This document shows, in pieces, positions 36,735-45,925 of a DNA stretch of 64,000 nucleotides (positions are counted from its first letter, which is position 1; every line of letters begins with the position of its first letter). Made by a program: the position numbers and the translations under genes. Location: positions 310,001-374,000 of the forward strand of contig NZ_JAHPZX010000002.1 of the NCBI RefSeq assembly GCF_021325795.1, written 5' to 3'. Below the pieces are notes generated by a model. The model did no database searches. It saw only the letters and a list, made by a program, of their open reading frames with translations, and was not told the origin of the DNA. The stretch is from Bordetella sp. LUAb4 (GTDB lineage: Bacteria > Pseudomonadota > Gammaproteobacteria > Burkholderiales > Burkholderiaceae_B).

Positions 36735-37688
36735 ATGAACGCCCTGCATAGCCTGCGTGAACAGACCCGCCTGCCGGTGATCGCCGCGCCGATGTTCCTG
36801 GTCTCCGGGCCGGATCTGGTCATTGCGCAGTGCGCGGCGGGGGTGGTCGGAACCTTCCCATCCTTGAACGCGCGCCCGCAGGAACAGTTGCCGGACTGGC
36901 TGACGCGCATCGAACGTGGCCTGGACGCGGCACGGCAGGCGCGACCGGGACATCCGGTCGCGCCGTATGGCGTGAATCTCATCGTGCATGACTCCAATCC
37001 GCGCTGGCGTGGCGACCTCGATATCTGCGTCCAGCATAAGGTGCCGCTGATCATCACTTCCCTGCACGCGCCCGACGAGGTAGTCCCCGCGGTGCATGCC
37101 TATGGCGGTCTGGTGCTGCACGACGTGACCACGGTACGCCATGCCCGCCGTGCGCTGGCCGCCGGCGTCGATGGCCTGATCCTGGTGGCCGCTGGCGCGG
37201 GCGGCCATGCCGGACGCATCAACCCCATCGCGCTGGTCAACGAAATCCGCGCCTTCTACGATGGTCCGCTGGTCTTGTCGGGCTGCATCAGCCACGGCAA
37301 GGACATCCTGGCGGCGCAGGTCATGGGCTGCGACTTCGCGTACATAGGCACGCGTTTCATCGCTACCGAGGAATCCCTGGCTTCCGAACGCTATCGCGAC
37401 ATGGTGGTCGAGGCCGCGGTGGACGATGTCGTCTACACGCCCTATTTCACCGGCGTGCCGGGCAACTATCTGGCACCCAGTATTCGCACGGCCGGCCTGG
37501 ACCCGGTCGAGCTGGTCAGCCAGGCGGCCGCGGCCGTCAATTTGGACAAGAGCGCTCGTCCGAAAGCCTGGAAGGACATCTGGAGCGCCGGCCAGGGCGT
37601 GGGCGCCGCCCAGGAAGTGCTGCCGACCGCCGTGTTGGTGGACCAGTGGGTCAGCGAATACGAAGCGGCCAGGCGCGCGCTGGGCTAG
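36735..37688 (+). CDS. Nitronate monooxygenase-like FMN-dependent (2-nitropropane dioxygenase family) oxidoreductase
   Basis: This 317-residue TIM-barrel flavoprotein carries LPVIAAPMFLVSGPDLVIAQ at the start. GAGAGGHAGRI (phosphate-binding loop) and YIGTRFIATEES follow. ATG 36735 has GGAG 6 bp upstream, better than ATG 36723. Family members oxidise nitronates or act as enoyl/quinone reductases; in CoA catabolic clusters such proteins are common but of unclear role. It follows the Bug gene after 93 bp. Confidence 0.85.
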   Translation: MNALHSLREQTRLPVIAAPMFLVSGPDLVIAQCAAGVVGTFPSLNARPQEQLPDWLTRIERGLDAARQARPGHPVAPYGVNLIVHDSNPRWRGDLDICVQHKVPLIITSLHAPDEVVPAVHAYGGLVLHDVTTVRHARRALAAGVDGLILVAAGAGGHAGRINPIALVNEIRAFYDGPLVLSGCISHGKDILAAQVMGCDFAYIGTRFIATEESLASERYRDMVVEAAVDDVVYTPYFTGVPGNYLAPSIRTAGLDPVELVSQAAAAVNLDKSARPKAWKDIWSAGQGVGAAQEVLPTAVLVDQWVSEYEAARRALG

Positions 37689-37766
37689 TTCTCGATTTGT
37701 CGGCAACTGGCCCGGTACCCGATGGGTACAGGCCAGGCCCGGCATTGCCAGGCCCTGGACCCTGCA

Positions 37767-38759
37767 TCAACTTCCCTCTTCCACCACGATATGCGCCTTG
37801 GCGATCACCTCATGCCATTTGGCGATTTCCGACGCCAGGAACGCGCGGAACTGCTCGGGTGAACCAGGCATGGGCTCAGCCCCGGCCGCCAGCATGCTCT
37901 TGGCCGTGTCGGCATTGGTCAGCGCCTTGACCAGGTCGGCGTTGACGCGCTTGATCACGTCGGGGGGCGTGCCGCGCGGCGCCAGCAAGCCGCTCCAGGA
38001 GTACGCCTCGTAGCCAGGCACCCCTGTCTGCGCAATGGTGGGAACGTCAGGGAACAAGGCCGAACGCTTCAGGTTGCCCACCCCCAGCGCCCGCACCGCC
38101 CCGCTTTTCATGTGCGGCACGGCCGACGGCCCATCGGCGAACATGACCTGCACCTGGCCTGCCAGCACATCCTGCATGGCAGGCGCACTGCCACGGTAGG
38201 GAATGTGCTTCATTTTGGTGCCGGTCATGCTGTTGAACAGCTCGCCGGCCAGATGCGTCCCACCGCCGGTGCCCGACGAAGCGAACGAAAGCTCGCCCGG
38301 GTGCGCCTTGTCATAGGCGATCAGGTCGGCCACCGTTTTCACCGGCAACTTGGGATTGACCACCAACACGATGGGAAACACCGCTGCCATGCCGACCGGA
38401 TCAAAATCCTTCTGGATGTCGTAACGCAGGTTGGCGCGCAGGCTGGGGAGTACCGAATGGTGAATCGACGCGAAGAAGAAATGGTAGCCGTCCGGCTCCT
38501 GCTTGGCCGCGGTCTGCGCGCCCACGATACCGCCCGCCCCCGCACGGTTGTCGACGATGGTCGGCTGGGACCATAGCTGGCCCAGGGGCCGGGTGACAAA
38601 ACGGGCCGTGGTATCGACGGGTCCTCCCGGCGGGAAAGGCACCACGAAGTTCACGGCGCGGCTGGGCCACGCGGCGGCATGGGACAGGGAAGGCAGCCAG
38701 GGCGCCACCAGGGACGCGCCCAGCCCCGCGATGACGCGGCGGCGTTGCGGATTCTGCAT
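37767..38759 (-). CDS. Bug/TctC-type periplasmic solute receptor
   Basis: The 330-residue protein has an N-terminal RRR-VIAGLG-type signal (Tat-like) with cleavage near SHA-A. The family motifs are WPSRAVNFVVPFPPGGPVDTTAR, IVDNRAGAGG, EPDGYHFFF and the EQFRAFLASEIAKW helix. The ATG at 38759 follows CCGGAGACAACATC. It is convergent with the nitronate-monooxygenase-like gene and lies beyond the stop of the LysR gene on the same strand. Confidence 0.92.
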   Translation of the reverse strand: MQNPQRRRVIAGLGASLVAPWLPSLSHAAAWPSRAVNFVVPFPPGGPVDTTARFVTRPLGQLWSQPTIVDNRAGAGGIVGAQTAAKQEPDGYHFFFASIHHSVLPSLRANLRYDIQKDFDPVGMAAVFPIVLVVNPKLPVKTVADLIAYDKAHPGELSFASSGTGGGTHLAGELFNSMTGTKMKHIPYRGSAPAMQDVLAGQVQVMFADGPSAVPHMKSGAVRALGVGNLKRSALFPDVPTIAQTGVPGYEAYSWSGLLAPRGTPPDVIKRVNADLVKALTNADTAKSMLAAGAEPMPGSPEQFRAFLASEIAKWHEVIAKAHIVVEEGS

Positions 38760-38923
38760 GATGTTGTCTCCGGATATTGTTTTTCTGCAGCGCGACACGG
38801 ACGGGTGGCCGCGACGCACCCGGCATTATTGGCCGGACCGCCGGAGATAACGCTTCTTTTTTGCCTAACCCCGGCTTCAGCGGGAACGCATGCGAGGGAT
38901 AGGCACCGCGGCGGACGCCGCGT

Positions 38924-39823
38924 TCAGGTTTCCCGTGCCGCCCGCACGAGATGCTCGATGAACTGCTCGGCGAAACGCGGCAGGTCGCGGCCGCGTTGGC
39001 GGACCAGCAGGCGCTCGCGCTGCGCCCAGGCGTCTTCCAGCTTGAGCACGTGCAAGGCCTTGGGTTGGCTGTGATGGCGCATGCACCCGCGCGGCACCAC
39101 CGCCACGCCCACGCCGGCCGCCACCATGCGGCAGACCGCCTCGAAGCTGTTCACGTGAACGCGCTGCATGATGTTCTTGCCCAGGCCCGACGCGATATCC
39201 TCCAGGAAAATCTGGATGGCGCTGTCGGGGTGAATGCCGACGAATTGATAAGTATCGAGCAGGTCGAGAAAACGTACAGAGGTCTTGCCGGCCAGCGGGT
39301 TATTCATCGAGACCACCACCACCAGCTCGTCACGGAATAGCGGCATGACGTCCAGGCCCTCGACGTCCACGGTACCCGCCACCAGGCCAAGGTCGCCGGC
39401 GCCGCCGCGGATGGCCATGGCGATGTCGCCGGAGATTTTCTCCTGCAATTCGATGTCGACGTCGGGGTATTCAGTCAGGAAGCTGGACAGCGCATCGGCC
39501 AGGAAGGAATTGGTGGACGTGGTGTTAGCCAGCAGCCGCAGGCGGCCCTTGATGCCGTGCGAATAGGGCTGCAGGTCGGCGGTCAGGCATTCCAATTGGC
39601 CCAGGACCAGCCTGGCGTGCTTGAGCAGCACCTCGCCGGCCGCGGTCAGGGACACGCCCGTGGCCTGGCGCACCAGCAGGCGGGTCTTGAAGGCCTCCTC
39701 CATATGCTTGATGCGCGCGCTGGCCGCCGGCAAGGACAGGAAAGTCCTCTCCGCCGCGCGGGTCAGGCTGAAGGTTTCGCCCACATTCACGAACAACCGC
39801 AGGTCTGTCAGGTCATGTCTCAT
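38924..39823 (-). CDS. LysR family transcriptional regulator
   Basis: The 299-residue protein has an N-terminal winged HTH (LRLFVNVGETFSLTRAAERT then LPAASARIKHMEE) and a type-2 periplasmic-like effector domain. ATG 39823 (MRHDLTDL) is chosen; the longer open frame is spacer DNA. It is divergent from the SDR-MaoC-CoA-transferase operon and most likely regulates it, and possibly the Bug gene on its own strand. The spacer has AATATCGAATTC and GAATATTTGGGATTC-like partial symmetry that could be its site. Confidence 0.87.
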   Translation of the reverse strand: MRHDLTDLRLFVNVGETFSLTRAAERTFLSLPAASARIKHMEEAFKTRLLVRQATGVSLTAAGEVLLKHARLVLGQLECLTADLQPYSHGIKGRLRLLANTTSTNSFLADALSSFLTEYPDVDIELQEKISGDIAMAIRGGAGDLGLVAGTVDVEGLDVMPLFRDELVVVVSMNNPLAGKTSVRFLDLLDTYQFVGIHPDSAIQIFLEDIASGLGKNIMQRVHVNSFEAVCRMVAAGVGVAVVPRGCMRHHSQPKALHVLKLEDAWAQRERLLVRQRGRDLPRFAEQFIEHLVRAARET

Positions 39824-39937
39824 CTTGCACCGTTCCACCACGCAAAAGGGGGGTGTCTTGAATATCGAATTCTGTTGTCGCCGCCAGGAATCTACCATGC
39901 AGAGAATATTTGGGATTCGGCTGGCCGATCTGCCTCG

Positions 39938-39972
39938 CCCTCGAGGGTTGGGATCGAGGGGACCTGTCCCCT
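39938..39972. repeat. Two short palindromes in the LysR-SDR divergent spacer
   Basis: CCCTCGAGGG (39938-39947) is followed by AGGGGACCTGTCCCCT (39957-39972), a near-perfect self-complementary element. The second resembles the GGGGACNGTCCCC hairpins scattered as REP-like units in some proteobacterial genomes. Confidence 0.45.
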
Positions 39973-40058
39973 TCTTTCCCCACTCGGGAGTTGAAGGCCC
40001 CGGCCCCCAAGCACCAGTCAGCATTCCAAAAAGCATTACCCAACAAGTGGAGAGACAA

Positions 40059-40970
40059 ATGAGCAATATGGTTTCCGGCAAGGTCGTCGTGGTCACTGGC
40101 GCCGGCGGCGGCGTGGGACGGGGCATCGCCCTGGCCATGGCCAAGGCGGGCGCCAAGGTCGTGGTCAACGACCTGGACCTGAAGAAAGACGGCACAGGCG
40201 GCCCGGCCGCGGCGGTCGTCAAGGAAATCACGGACGCCGGCGGCCAGGCCGTGGCCTGCACCGATAGCGTCAGCAGTTACGAAGGCGCCAACAACATCAT
40301 CAAGACGGCCGTCGACGTCTTCGGTCGCATCGACGCCGTGGTCAACAACGCCGGTAATCTGCGCGATCGCGTCTTCCACAAGATGAATGAGGAAGAATGG
40401 CGCCAGGTCCAGGACGTGCATCTGAACGGCTCCTTCTTCATGAGCCGCGCCGCCGCGCCCTACTTCCGTGAACAGGAATCCGGCGCCTTCGTGCACATGA
40501 CCTCCACATCGGGTCTGATCGGCAACTTCGGCCAGGCGAACTACGCCGCCGCCAAGATGGGCATCATCGGCCTGTCCAAGTCCATCGCACTGGACATGTC
40601 CCGCTACAACGTGCGCTCCAACTGCATCGCGCCCTTCGCCTGGACCGCCATGACCAGCTCCATCCCGGCTGAAACCCCCGAGGAAAAAGCCCGCGTGGAG
40701 AAGCTGAAGAAAATGGAGGCCGGCAAGATTGCCCCGCTGGCCATCTATCTCGTGAGCGACGCCGCCACCGAAGCCGGCATCACCGGGCAGATCTTCTCGG
40801 TGCGCGCGAATGAAATCATGCTGTTCTCGCAGCCGCGCCCGCTGCGCACCGTGCACTATTCCGAGGGCTGGACGCCGGAACTGATCGGCGAGATCGCCAT
40901 TCCCGCCATGCGCAAGCACTTCTATGCCCTGGAGCGTTCTCCGGACGTCATCGACTGGGATCCGATCTGA
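40059..40970 (+). CDS. Short-chain dehydrogenase/reductase, (3R)-hydroxyacyl-CoA dehydrogenase-like
   Basis: The 303-residue SDR has the NAD-binding TGAGGGVGRG, NNAG, a catalytic Ser in TSTSGL, and YAAAK. A C-terminal extension of about 50 residues resembles the dehydrogenase unit of peroxisomal multifunctional enzyme type 2. With the next MaoC gene it would give (R)-specific hydration and oxidation of an enoyl-CoA. GGAGAGACAA precedes ATG 40059. First gene of a five-gene plus-strand operon. Confidence 0.87.
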   Translation: MSNMVSGKVVVVTGAGGGVGRGIALAMAKAGAKVVVNDLDLKKDGTGGPAAAVVKEITDAGGQAVACTDSVSSYEGANNIIKTAVDVFGRIDAVVNNAGNLRDRVFHKMNEEEWRQVQDVHLNGSFFMSRAAAPYFREQESGAFVHMTSTSGLIGNFGQANYAAAKMGIIGLSKSIALDMSRYNVRSNCIAPFAWTAMTSSIPAETPEEKARVEKLKKMEAGKIAPLAIYLVSDAATEAGITGQIFSVRANEIMLFSQPRPLRTVHYSEGWTPELIGEIAIPAMRKHFYALERSPDVIDWDPI

Positions 40971-41048
40971 GGCCGCCGACATGCACGCTTGCATCATTTT
41001 CAGAGCTTCGATGTCGCTGAAGCGGCGCCACCGCTGGGAGGCGCGCGC

Positions 41049-41915
41049 TTGAACTACGACACCATCAAGAACTGGCACTTCGACGATCGCCGTCATACCT
41101 ACACCGAGAAAGACACCATGTTGTACGGCCTGGGCATCGGCCTGGGCGAGGACCCGGTCGACCCCAGCCAACTGCGCTACATCTACGAAGGCGCGGGCGG
41201 CGGCGAGCTGTGGGCCTTTCCCACGATGAGCGTGGTGCTGGGCTACCCTGGTTTCTGGATGCGCGATCCGCGCGCCGGCATCGACTGGGTGCGCCTGGTG
41301 CATGGTGAACAGCGCCTGACCCTGCACGCCGCGCTGCCCACGCAAGGCACGGTGCTGGCCAAAAACCGCATCACCCACGTCATCGACAAAGGCGCGGACA
41401 AGGGCGCGCTGGTGGTGATCGAGCGCACGCTGTACGACGAAGGTGGACAGCACCTGGCCACCTTGGCGCAAACCTCTTTCTGCCGCGGCAACGGCGGTTT
41501 CGGCCAAGGCGATGTGCCCCCGGCCGCACTGCCCGCGCCGCCCGACCGCGCCCCCGACCGCCAGATCTCGCTACGGGTTTCCGCGCGTGCGGCGCTCATC
41601 TACCGTCTGAGCGCGGACATGAATCCATTGCACGCGGATCCGGAAGTCGCCCGCAAGGCCGGCTTTGAACGCCCCATCCTGCATGGCCTGTGCACGTACG
41701 GCATGGCGGCGCGCGCCATCGTGCAGGCCTGGGCCGACGGCGATGCCAGCCGTCTCGCCCAATTGGACGTGCGCTTCTCCGCGCCCGTGTATCCCGGCGA
41801 GACGCTGGCCTTCGACATGTGGCAGGAAGGCGCGCAGATCCGGTACACGGCGCGTAGCGTCGAGCGCAATGTGCTGACGCTGAATTGCGGCGTGGCGAAG
41901 GTAACGACAAGGTAA
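41049..41915 (+). CDS. MaoC-type (R)-specific enoyl-CoA hydratase 2
   Basis: The 288-residue double hot-dog protein starts like other hydratase 2 enzymes (LNYDTIKNW). The catalytic hydratase motif YRLSADMNPLHADPEVA has the conserved Asp and His, followed by FERPILHGLCTYG. TTG 41049 is chosen because GGGAG is 8 bp upstream and the homologous N-terminus begins there; TTG 40989 is also open. Together with the SDR it performs consecutive steps of (R)-specific beta-oxidation. No ATG start is available near the expected N-terminus. Confidence 0.85.
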   Translation: MNYDTIKNWHFDDRRHTYTEKDTMLYGLGIGLGEDPVDPSQLRYIYEGAGGGELWAFPTMSVVLGYPGFWMRDPRAGIDWVRLVHGEQRLTLHAALPTQGTVLAKNRITHVIDKGADKGALVVIERTLYDEGGQHLATLAQTSFCRGNGGFGQGDVPPAALPAPPDRAPDRQISLRVSARAALIYRLSADMNPLHADPEVARKAGFERPILHGLCTYGMAARAIVQAWADGDASRLAQLDVRFSAPVYPGETLAFDMWQEGAQIRYTARSVERNVLTLNCGVAKVTTR

Positions 41916-41934
41916 AGAGAAGGTGAACCACCCC

Positions 41935-43281
41935 ATGAACGATAACGCAGGCAGCCAGGCAAGCAACAGCGCGCGCACGCCGGCGACCGACCATCGTCCT
42001 CCCCCTTTGGACGGCATCCGCGTGCTGGATCTCAGCCGCATCCTGGCCGGTCCCTGGTGCACCCAGAATCTGGCCGACCTGGGCGCCGATGTCATCAAGG
42101 TCGAACGCCCCGGCGCGGGTGACGACACCCGCGGCTGGGGGCCGCCCTACATGAAGGGCCCCGATGGCAAGGACACATCCGAAGCGGCCTACTATCTTTC
42201 CTGCAACCGCAACAAACGCTCCATCACCGTCGACTACGCCACGCCGGAGGGCGCCGACCTGATCCGCGAACTCGCCGCCAAGAGCGACATCCTGGTGGAG
42301 AACTTCAAGGTGGGTGGCCTGAAGAAATACGGGCTGGATTACGACAGCCTGCGCGCCATCAATCCGCGCCTGATCTACTGCTCGGTCACCGGTTTCGGCC
42401 AGACCGGCCCTTACGCCGAACGCCCCGGTTACGACTTCATGATCCAGGGCATGGGCGGCCTGATGAGCATCACCGGCGAACGCGACGACCTGCCCGGCGG
42501 CGGGCCGCAGAAAGCGGGCGTGGCGGTGACCGACATCGTCACCGGCATGTATGCGTCGGTGGCCGTGCTGGCCGCCTTGCAGGAACGCCATCGCAGCGGG
42601 CTGGGCCAGCATCTGGACATCGCCCTGCTCGATTGCCACGTGGCGCTGCTGGCCAACCAGAACTCGAACTATTTCACTTCTGGCAAGGCGCCGAAGCGGG
42701 CGGGCAATGCACACCAGAACGTGGTGCCGTACCAAGTGTTCGCTACCAGCGATGGCCATATGATCGTGGCCACCGGCAATGACACGCAATATCGCGCCTA
42801 CTGCAAGGCCATAGGCGCACCCGAGCTGGGCGAGGACCCGCGCTTTGTCTTGAACAGCGGCCGCGTGACGCATCGCGACGCGCTGATTCCTATTCTGACC
42901 GGCATCATGAAGTCGGGCCGGCGCGACGACTGGATCGCCAAGCTGGAAGCCGTGGGCGTGCCCTGCGGCCCCATCAATGATATCTCCCAGGCCTTCGGCC
43001 ACCCGCAGGTACAGGCGCGCGAACTGCGGCGCGAGATCGCCCATCCACTTGGCGGCACCGCGCCGGTCACCGCCAGTCCCTTGCGCTTTTCGGCATCGCC
43101 CGTGCAGTACCGCCGGGCGCCGCCCATGCTGGGCGAGCATACGGCGGAGGTACTGCGCGATGTATTGGGCTATGGCGCTGGCAGAGAGCCAAGCCAGAGT
43201 CCGGCTCGAAACCCGGCTCGAGACCCGGCCCAAGACTCGGCCCAAGACCCGCGCCGTGACCCGGGCCGTATTCCCGCCTGA
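41935..43281 (+). CDS. CaiB/BaiF (class III) CoA-transferase
   Basis: The 448-residue enzyme has GIRVLDLSRILAGPWCTQ, DLGADVIKVERPG, ILVENFKVGG, VTGFGQTGPY and VAVTDIVTGMYA (nucleophile Asp). It probably activates the substrate of this operon with CoA. The last 30 residues are a low-complexity Pro/Ala/Asp/Gln repeat encoded by a CCCGGCTCGAGACCCGG-like tract (43181-43270) absent from family members I know. ATG 41935 is preferred; GTG 41923 is an alternative. Confidence 0.9.
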   Translation: MNDNAGSQASNSARTPATDHRPPPLDGIRVLDLSRILAGPWCTQNLADLGADVIKVERPGAGDDTRGWGPPYMKGPDGKDTSEAAYYLSCNRNKRSITVDYATPEGADLIRELAAKSDILVENFKVGGLKKYGLDYDSLRAINPRLIYCSVTGFGQTGPYAERPGYDFMIQGMGGLMSITGERDDLPGGGPQKAGVAVTDIVTGMYASVAVLAALQERHRSGLGQHLDIALLDCHVALLANQNSNYFTSGKAPKRAGNAHQNVVPYQVFATSDGHMIVATGNDTQYRAYCKAIGAPELGEDPRFVLNSGRVTHRDALIPILTGIMKSGRRDDWIAKLEAVGVPCGPINDISQAFGHPQVQARELRREIAHPLGGTAPVTASPLRFSASPVQYRRAPPMLGEHTAEVLRDVLGYGAGREPSQSPARNPARDPAQDSAQDPRRDPGRIPA

Positions 43282-43328
43282 GCCCTATCCGTGTAAAACA
43301 GACCTGTCACTCTTCATTCAGCGATCCC

Positions 43329-44489
43329 ATGTCCGATTCCGCCAATGATTTCCAAGACATCCGCGAAGCGGTGCGCGACCTCTGCGCCCAATTTCCGGCC
43401 GAATATTTCCGCAAGATCGACGCGGCCCAGGGTTACCCCGAAGAATTCGTCGATGCACTCACCAAAGCCGGCTGGCTGGCCGCGCTGATCCCGCAAGAGT
43501 ATGGCGGTTCCGGCCTGGGCCTGACCGAGGCCTCCGTCATCATGGAGGAGATCAACCGCGCCGGCGGCAACTCCGGCGCCTGCCACGGCCAGATGTACAA
43601 CATGGGGACCCTGCTGCGCCACGGCTCGGCCGAACAAAAGCAGCGCTACCTGCCGCGCATCGCCAGCGGCGACCTGCGGCTGCAATCCATGGCGGTGACC
43701 GAGCCCACCACCGGCACCGACACCACCAAGCTGAAGACCACCGCGGTCCGCAAAGGCGATCGCTACGTGGTCAACGGCCAGAAAGTGTGGATCTCGCGCG
43801 TGCAGCATTCCGACCTGATGATCCTGCTGGCGCGCACCACACCCATCGACCAGGTACAGCGCAAGTCCGAAGGCATGTCGATTTTCCTGGTCGACCTGAA
43901 GCAGGCCATCGGCCACGGCATGGAGGTGCGCCCCATCCCCAATATGGTCAATCACGAGACCAACGAGCTGTTCTTCGACAACCTGGAGATTCCCGCCGAA
44001 AACCTCATCGGCGAGGAAGGTAAAGGCTTCAAGTACATCCTCGACGGCCTGAACGCCGAACGCACCCTGATCGCCGCCGAGTGCATAGGCGATGGCTACT
44101 GGTTCGTCGACAAGGTTTCCGCGTATGTGAAGGAACGCGTGGTGTTCGGCCGTCCCATCGGCCAGAACCAGGGCGTGCAATTCCCCATCGCCCGTGCCTT
44201 TGTCAACGTCGAGGCCGCCAGCCTGATGCGCTATGACGCCGCGCGCCGCTTCGATGCGGGCCTGCCCTGCGGCACCCAGGCCAATATGGCCAAGCTGCTG
44301 GCCGCCGACGCCTCATGGGAAGCCGCCAATGCCTGCCTGCAGTTCCACGGCGGCTTCGGCTTCGCGCATGAGTACGATGTCGAGCGCAAGTTCCGCGAGA
44401 CGCGCCTGTACCAGGTCGCGCCCATATCGACCAACCTGATCCTGTCCTACGTGGCCGAACACGTGCTGGGTCTGCCCCGGTCCTTTTGA
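43329..44489 (+). CDS. Acyl-CoA dehydrogenase family protein lacking the usual catalytic Glu
   Basis: The 386-residue protein has the acyl-CoA dehydrogenase fold. EEFVDALTKAGWLAALIPQEYGG and MAVTEPTTGTDTTKL (FAD site) are followed by VVNGQKVWISRVQHSD and CLQFHGGFGFAHEYDVER. At the C-terminus the YEGTSEI motif that carries the catalytic Glu is replaced by VAPISTNLILSY. The Glu may be supplied from another helix, or the enzyme may not be a classical dehydrogenase. It is the fourth gene of the operon. Confidence 0.87.
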   Translation: MSDSANDFQDIREAVRDLCAQFPAEYFRKIDAAQGYPEEFVDALTKAGWLAALIPQEYGGSGLGLTEASVIMEEINRAGGNSGACHGQMYNMGTLLRHGSAEQKQRYLPRIASGDLRLQSMAVTEPTTGTDTTKLKTTAVRKGDRYVVNGQKVWISRVQHSDLMILLARTTPIDQVQRKSEGMSIFLVDLKQAIGHGMEVRPIPNMVNHETNELFFDNLEIPAENLIGEEGKGFKYILDGLNAERTLIAAECIGDGYWFVDKVSAYVKERVVFGRPIGQNQGVQFPIARAFVNVEAASLMRYDAARRFDAGLPCGTQANMAKLLAADASWEAANACLQFHGGFGFAHEYDVERKFRETRLYQVAPISTNLILSYVAEHVLGLPRSF

Positions 44490-44503
44490 CAGGCGTTCCG
44501 ATC

Positions 44504-45868
44504 ATGACGATGACATCCCATCCCAGCGCTGAACTCGCCACCTTCGCCAGCGTGCTGCGTTATGAAGACATCCCCGCCCCCGTGCTGCGCCGCTGCGAAG
44601 ACCTGCTGCTGGACACGCTAGGCTCCATCCTGGCCGGCGCCCGTTCGCGGCCCGTGCTATCGGTCGACAAGTTCGCCCGCGCCATGGGGCCCGGCGACGG
44701 CGCCGCCGAAGTGCTGGTGTCGCGCCGCAAGACCTCGCCCCTGTTCGCGGCCATGGTCAATGCCGCCGCCGCCCACATGGTCGAACAGGACGACGTGCAC
44801 AACGGTTCGGTATTCCACCCGGCGGCGGTGATCTTCCCGCCGGTGCTGGCCGTGGGACAGGCGCTCGGCGCATCCGGACGCGAGCTGCTGACAGCCGCCG
44901 TGGCGGGCTACGAAGTGGGCATCCGCATCGGCGAATTCCTGGGCCGTTCGCACTACAAGATCTTCCACACCACCGGCACGGCCGGAACAGTGGCGGCCGC
45001 GGCCGCCGTGGGCCGCCTGCTCAAGCTCGACCCGCGGCAGATGCTCGACGCCTTCGGTTCAGCGGGCACGCAGGCCGCCGGCCTGTGGGAATTCCTGCGC
45101 GACGCCGCCGACTCCAAGCAGTTGCACACGGCCAAGGCCGCCGCCGACGGCATCACCGCGGCGTATTTGGCGCAGGATGGTTTCACTGGCGCCCGGCGCA
45201 TCCTGGAAGGGGCGCAAGGCCTGGCCGCGGGCATGTCTTCCGATGCCGATCCCGCCAGGCTGACCGACCGTCTGGGCACGCGCTGGGCCTTGTCCGAGAC
45301 GTCCTTCAAGTATCACGCCTCATGCCGCCACACGCATCCCGCCGCCGATGCCCTGCAGCAGGTGCTGCGTGAGCATGCGTTGGCCGCTGCCGACGTCGCT
45401 CGCGTGGTCACGCACGTACACCAGGGCGCCATCGACGTGCTGGGCCCGGTGGTCGATCCGCGCACTGTCCACCAGTCGAAGTTTTCCATGGGTTCGGTGC
45501 TGGCCTTGATCGCCTTGCGCGGCCATGCCGGCTTGAGCGAGTTCGACCAGGGTTTGAAAGACCAGGACGTGGCGGCGTTTCGCGACAAGGTCAGCATGCA
45601 GCTGGACCAGGAAGTCGACCAGGCTTATCCAGCGCGGTGGATCGGCAAGGTTACCGTGTACACCCAGGATGGGCGCGAGCTGCAGGGTCGCGTGGACGAG
45701 CCCAAGGGCGATCCGGGCAACACGCTGTCGCGCGCGGAAATCGAGGACAAGGCGGTGCGCCTGGGCACCTATGCCGATGCGGCGAGCGAAGAGGAAATGC
45801 GCGCGCTCATCCAGTGGGCCTGGCGCCTGGCGGACCTGGATCGCGTCGGACCGTTGCTGCCGTCTTGA
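44504..45868 (+). CDS. MmgE/PrpD family protein
   Basis: The 454-residue protein belongs to the family of 2-methylcitrate dehydratase, cis-aconitate decarboxylase and immune-responsive proteins. Family segments include DTLGSILAGARSRPV, DDVHNGSVFHPAAVIFPPVLAVG and FKYHASCRHTHPAADAL. It lies 14 bp after the dehydrogenase stop, so it is in the same operon and probably hydrates or decarboxylates a di- or tricarboxylate intermediate. ATG 44504 is used; ATG 44510 is close. The substrate cannot be assigned. Confidence 0.87.
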   Translation: MTMTSHPSAELATFASVLRYEDIPAPVLRRCEDLLLDTLGSILAGARSRPVLSVDKFARAMGPGDGAAEVLVSRRKTSPLFAAMVNAAAAHMVEQDDVHNGSVFHPAAVIFPPVLAVGQALGASGRELLTAAVAGYEVGIRIGEFLGRSHYKIFHTTGTAGTVAAAAAVGRLLKLDPRQMLDAFGSAGTQAAGLWEFLRDAADSKQLHTAKAAADGITAAYLAQDGFTGARRILEGAQGLAAGMSSDADPARLTDRLGTRWALSETSFKYHASCRHTHPAADALQQVLREHALAAADVARVVTHVHQGAIDVLGPVVDPRTVHQSKFSMGSVLALIALRGHAGLSEFDQGLKDQDVAAFRDKVSMQLDQEVDQAYPARWIGKVTVYTQDGRELQGRVDEPKGDPGNTLSRAEIEDKAVRLGTYADAASEEEMRALIQWAWRLADLDRVGPLLPS

Positions 45869-45925
45869 TGTATTGCGGGCGGCGGGGGGCCGTCGCCCGC
45901 ATGCGCGCGGCGCATCGATCGTCGA

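Noticed and set aside
35650-37745. 562-codon minus-strand frame opposite the Bug and nitronate monooxygenase genes
   Set aside because: Crosses two good plus-strand genes; composition is that of a shadow.
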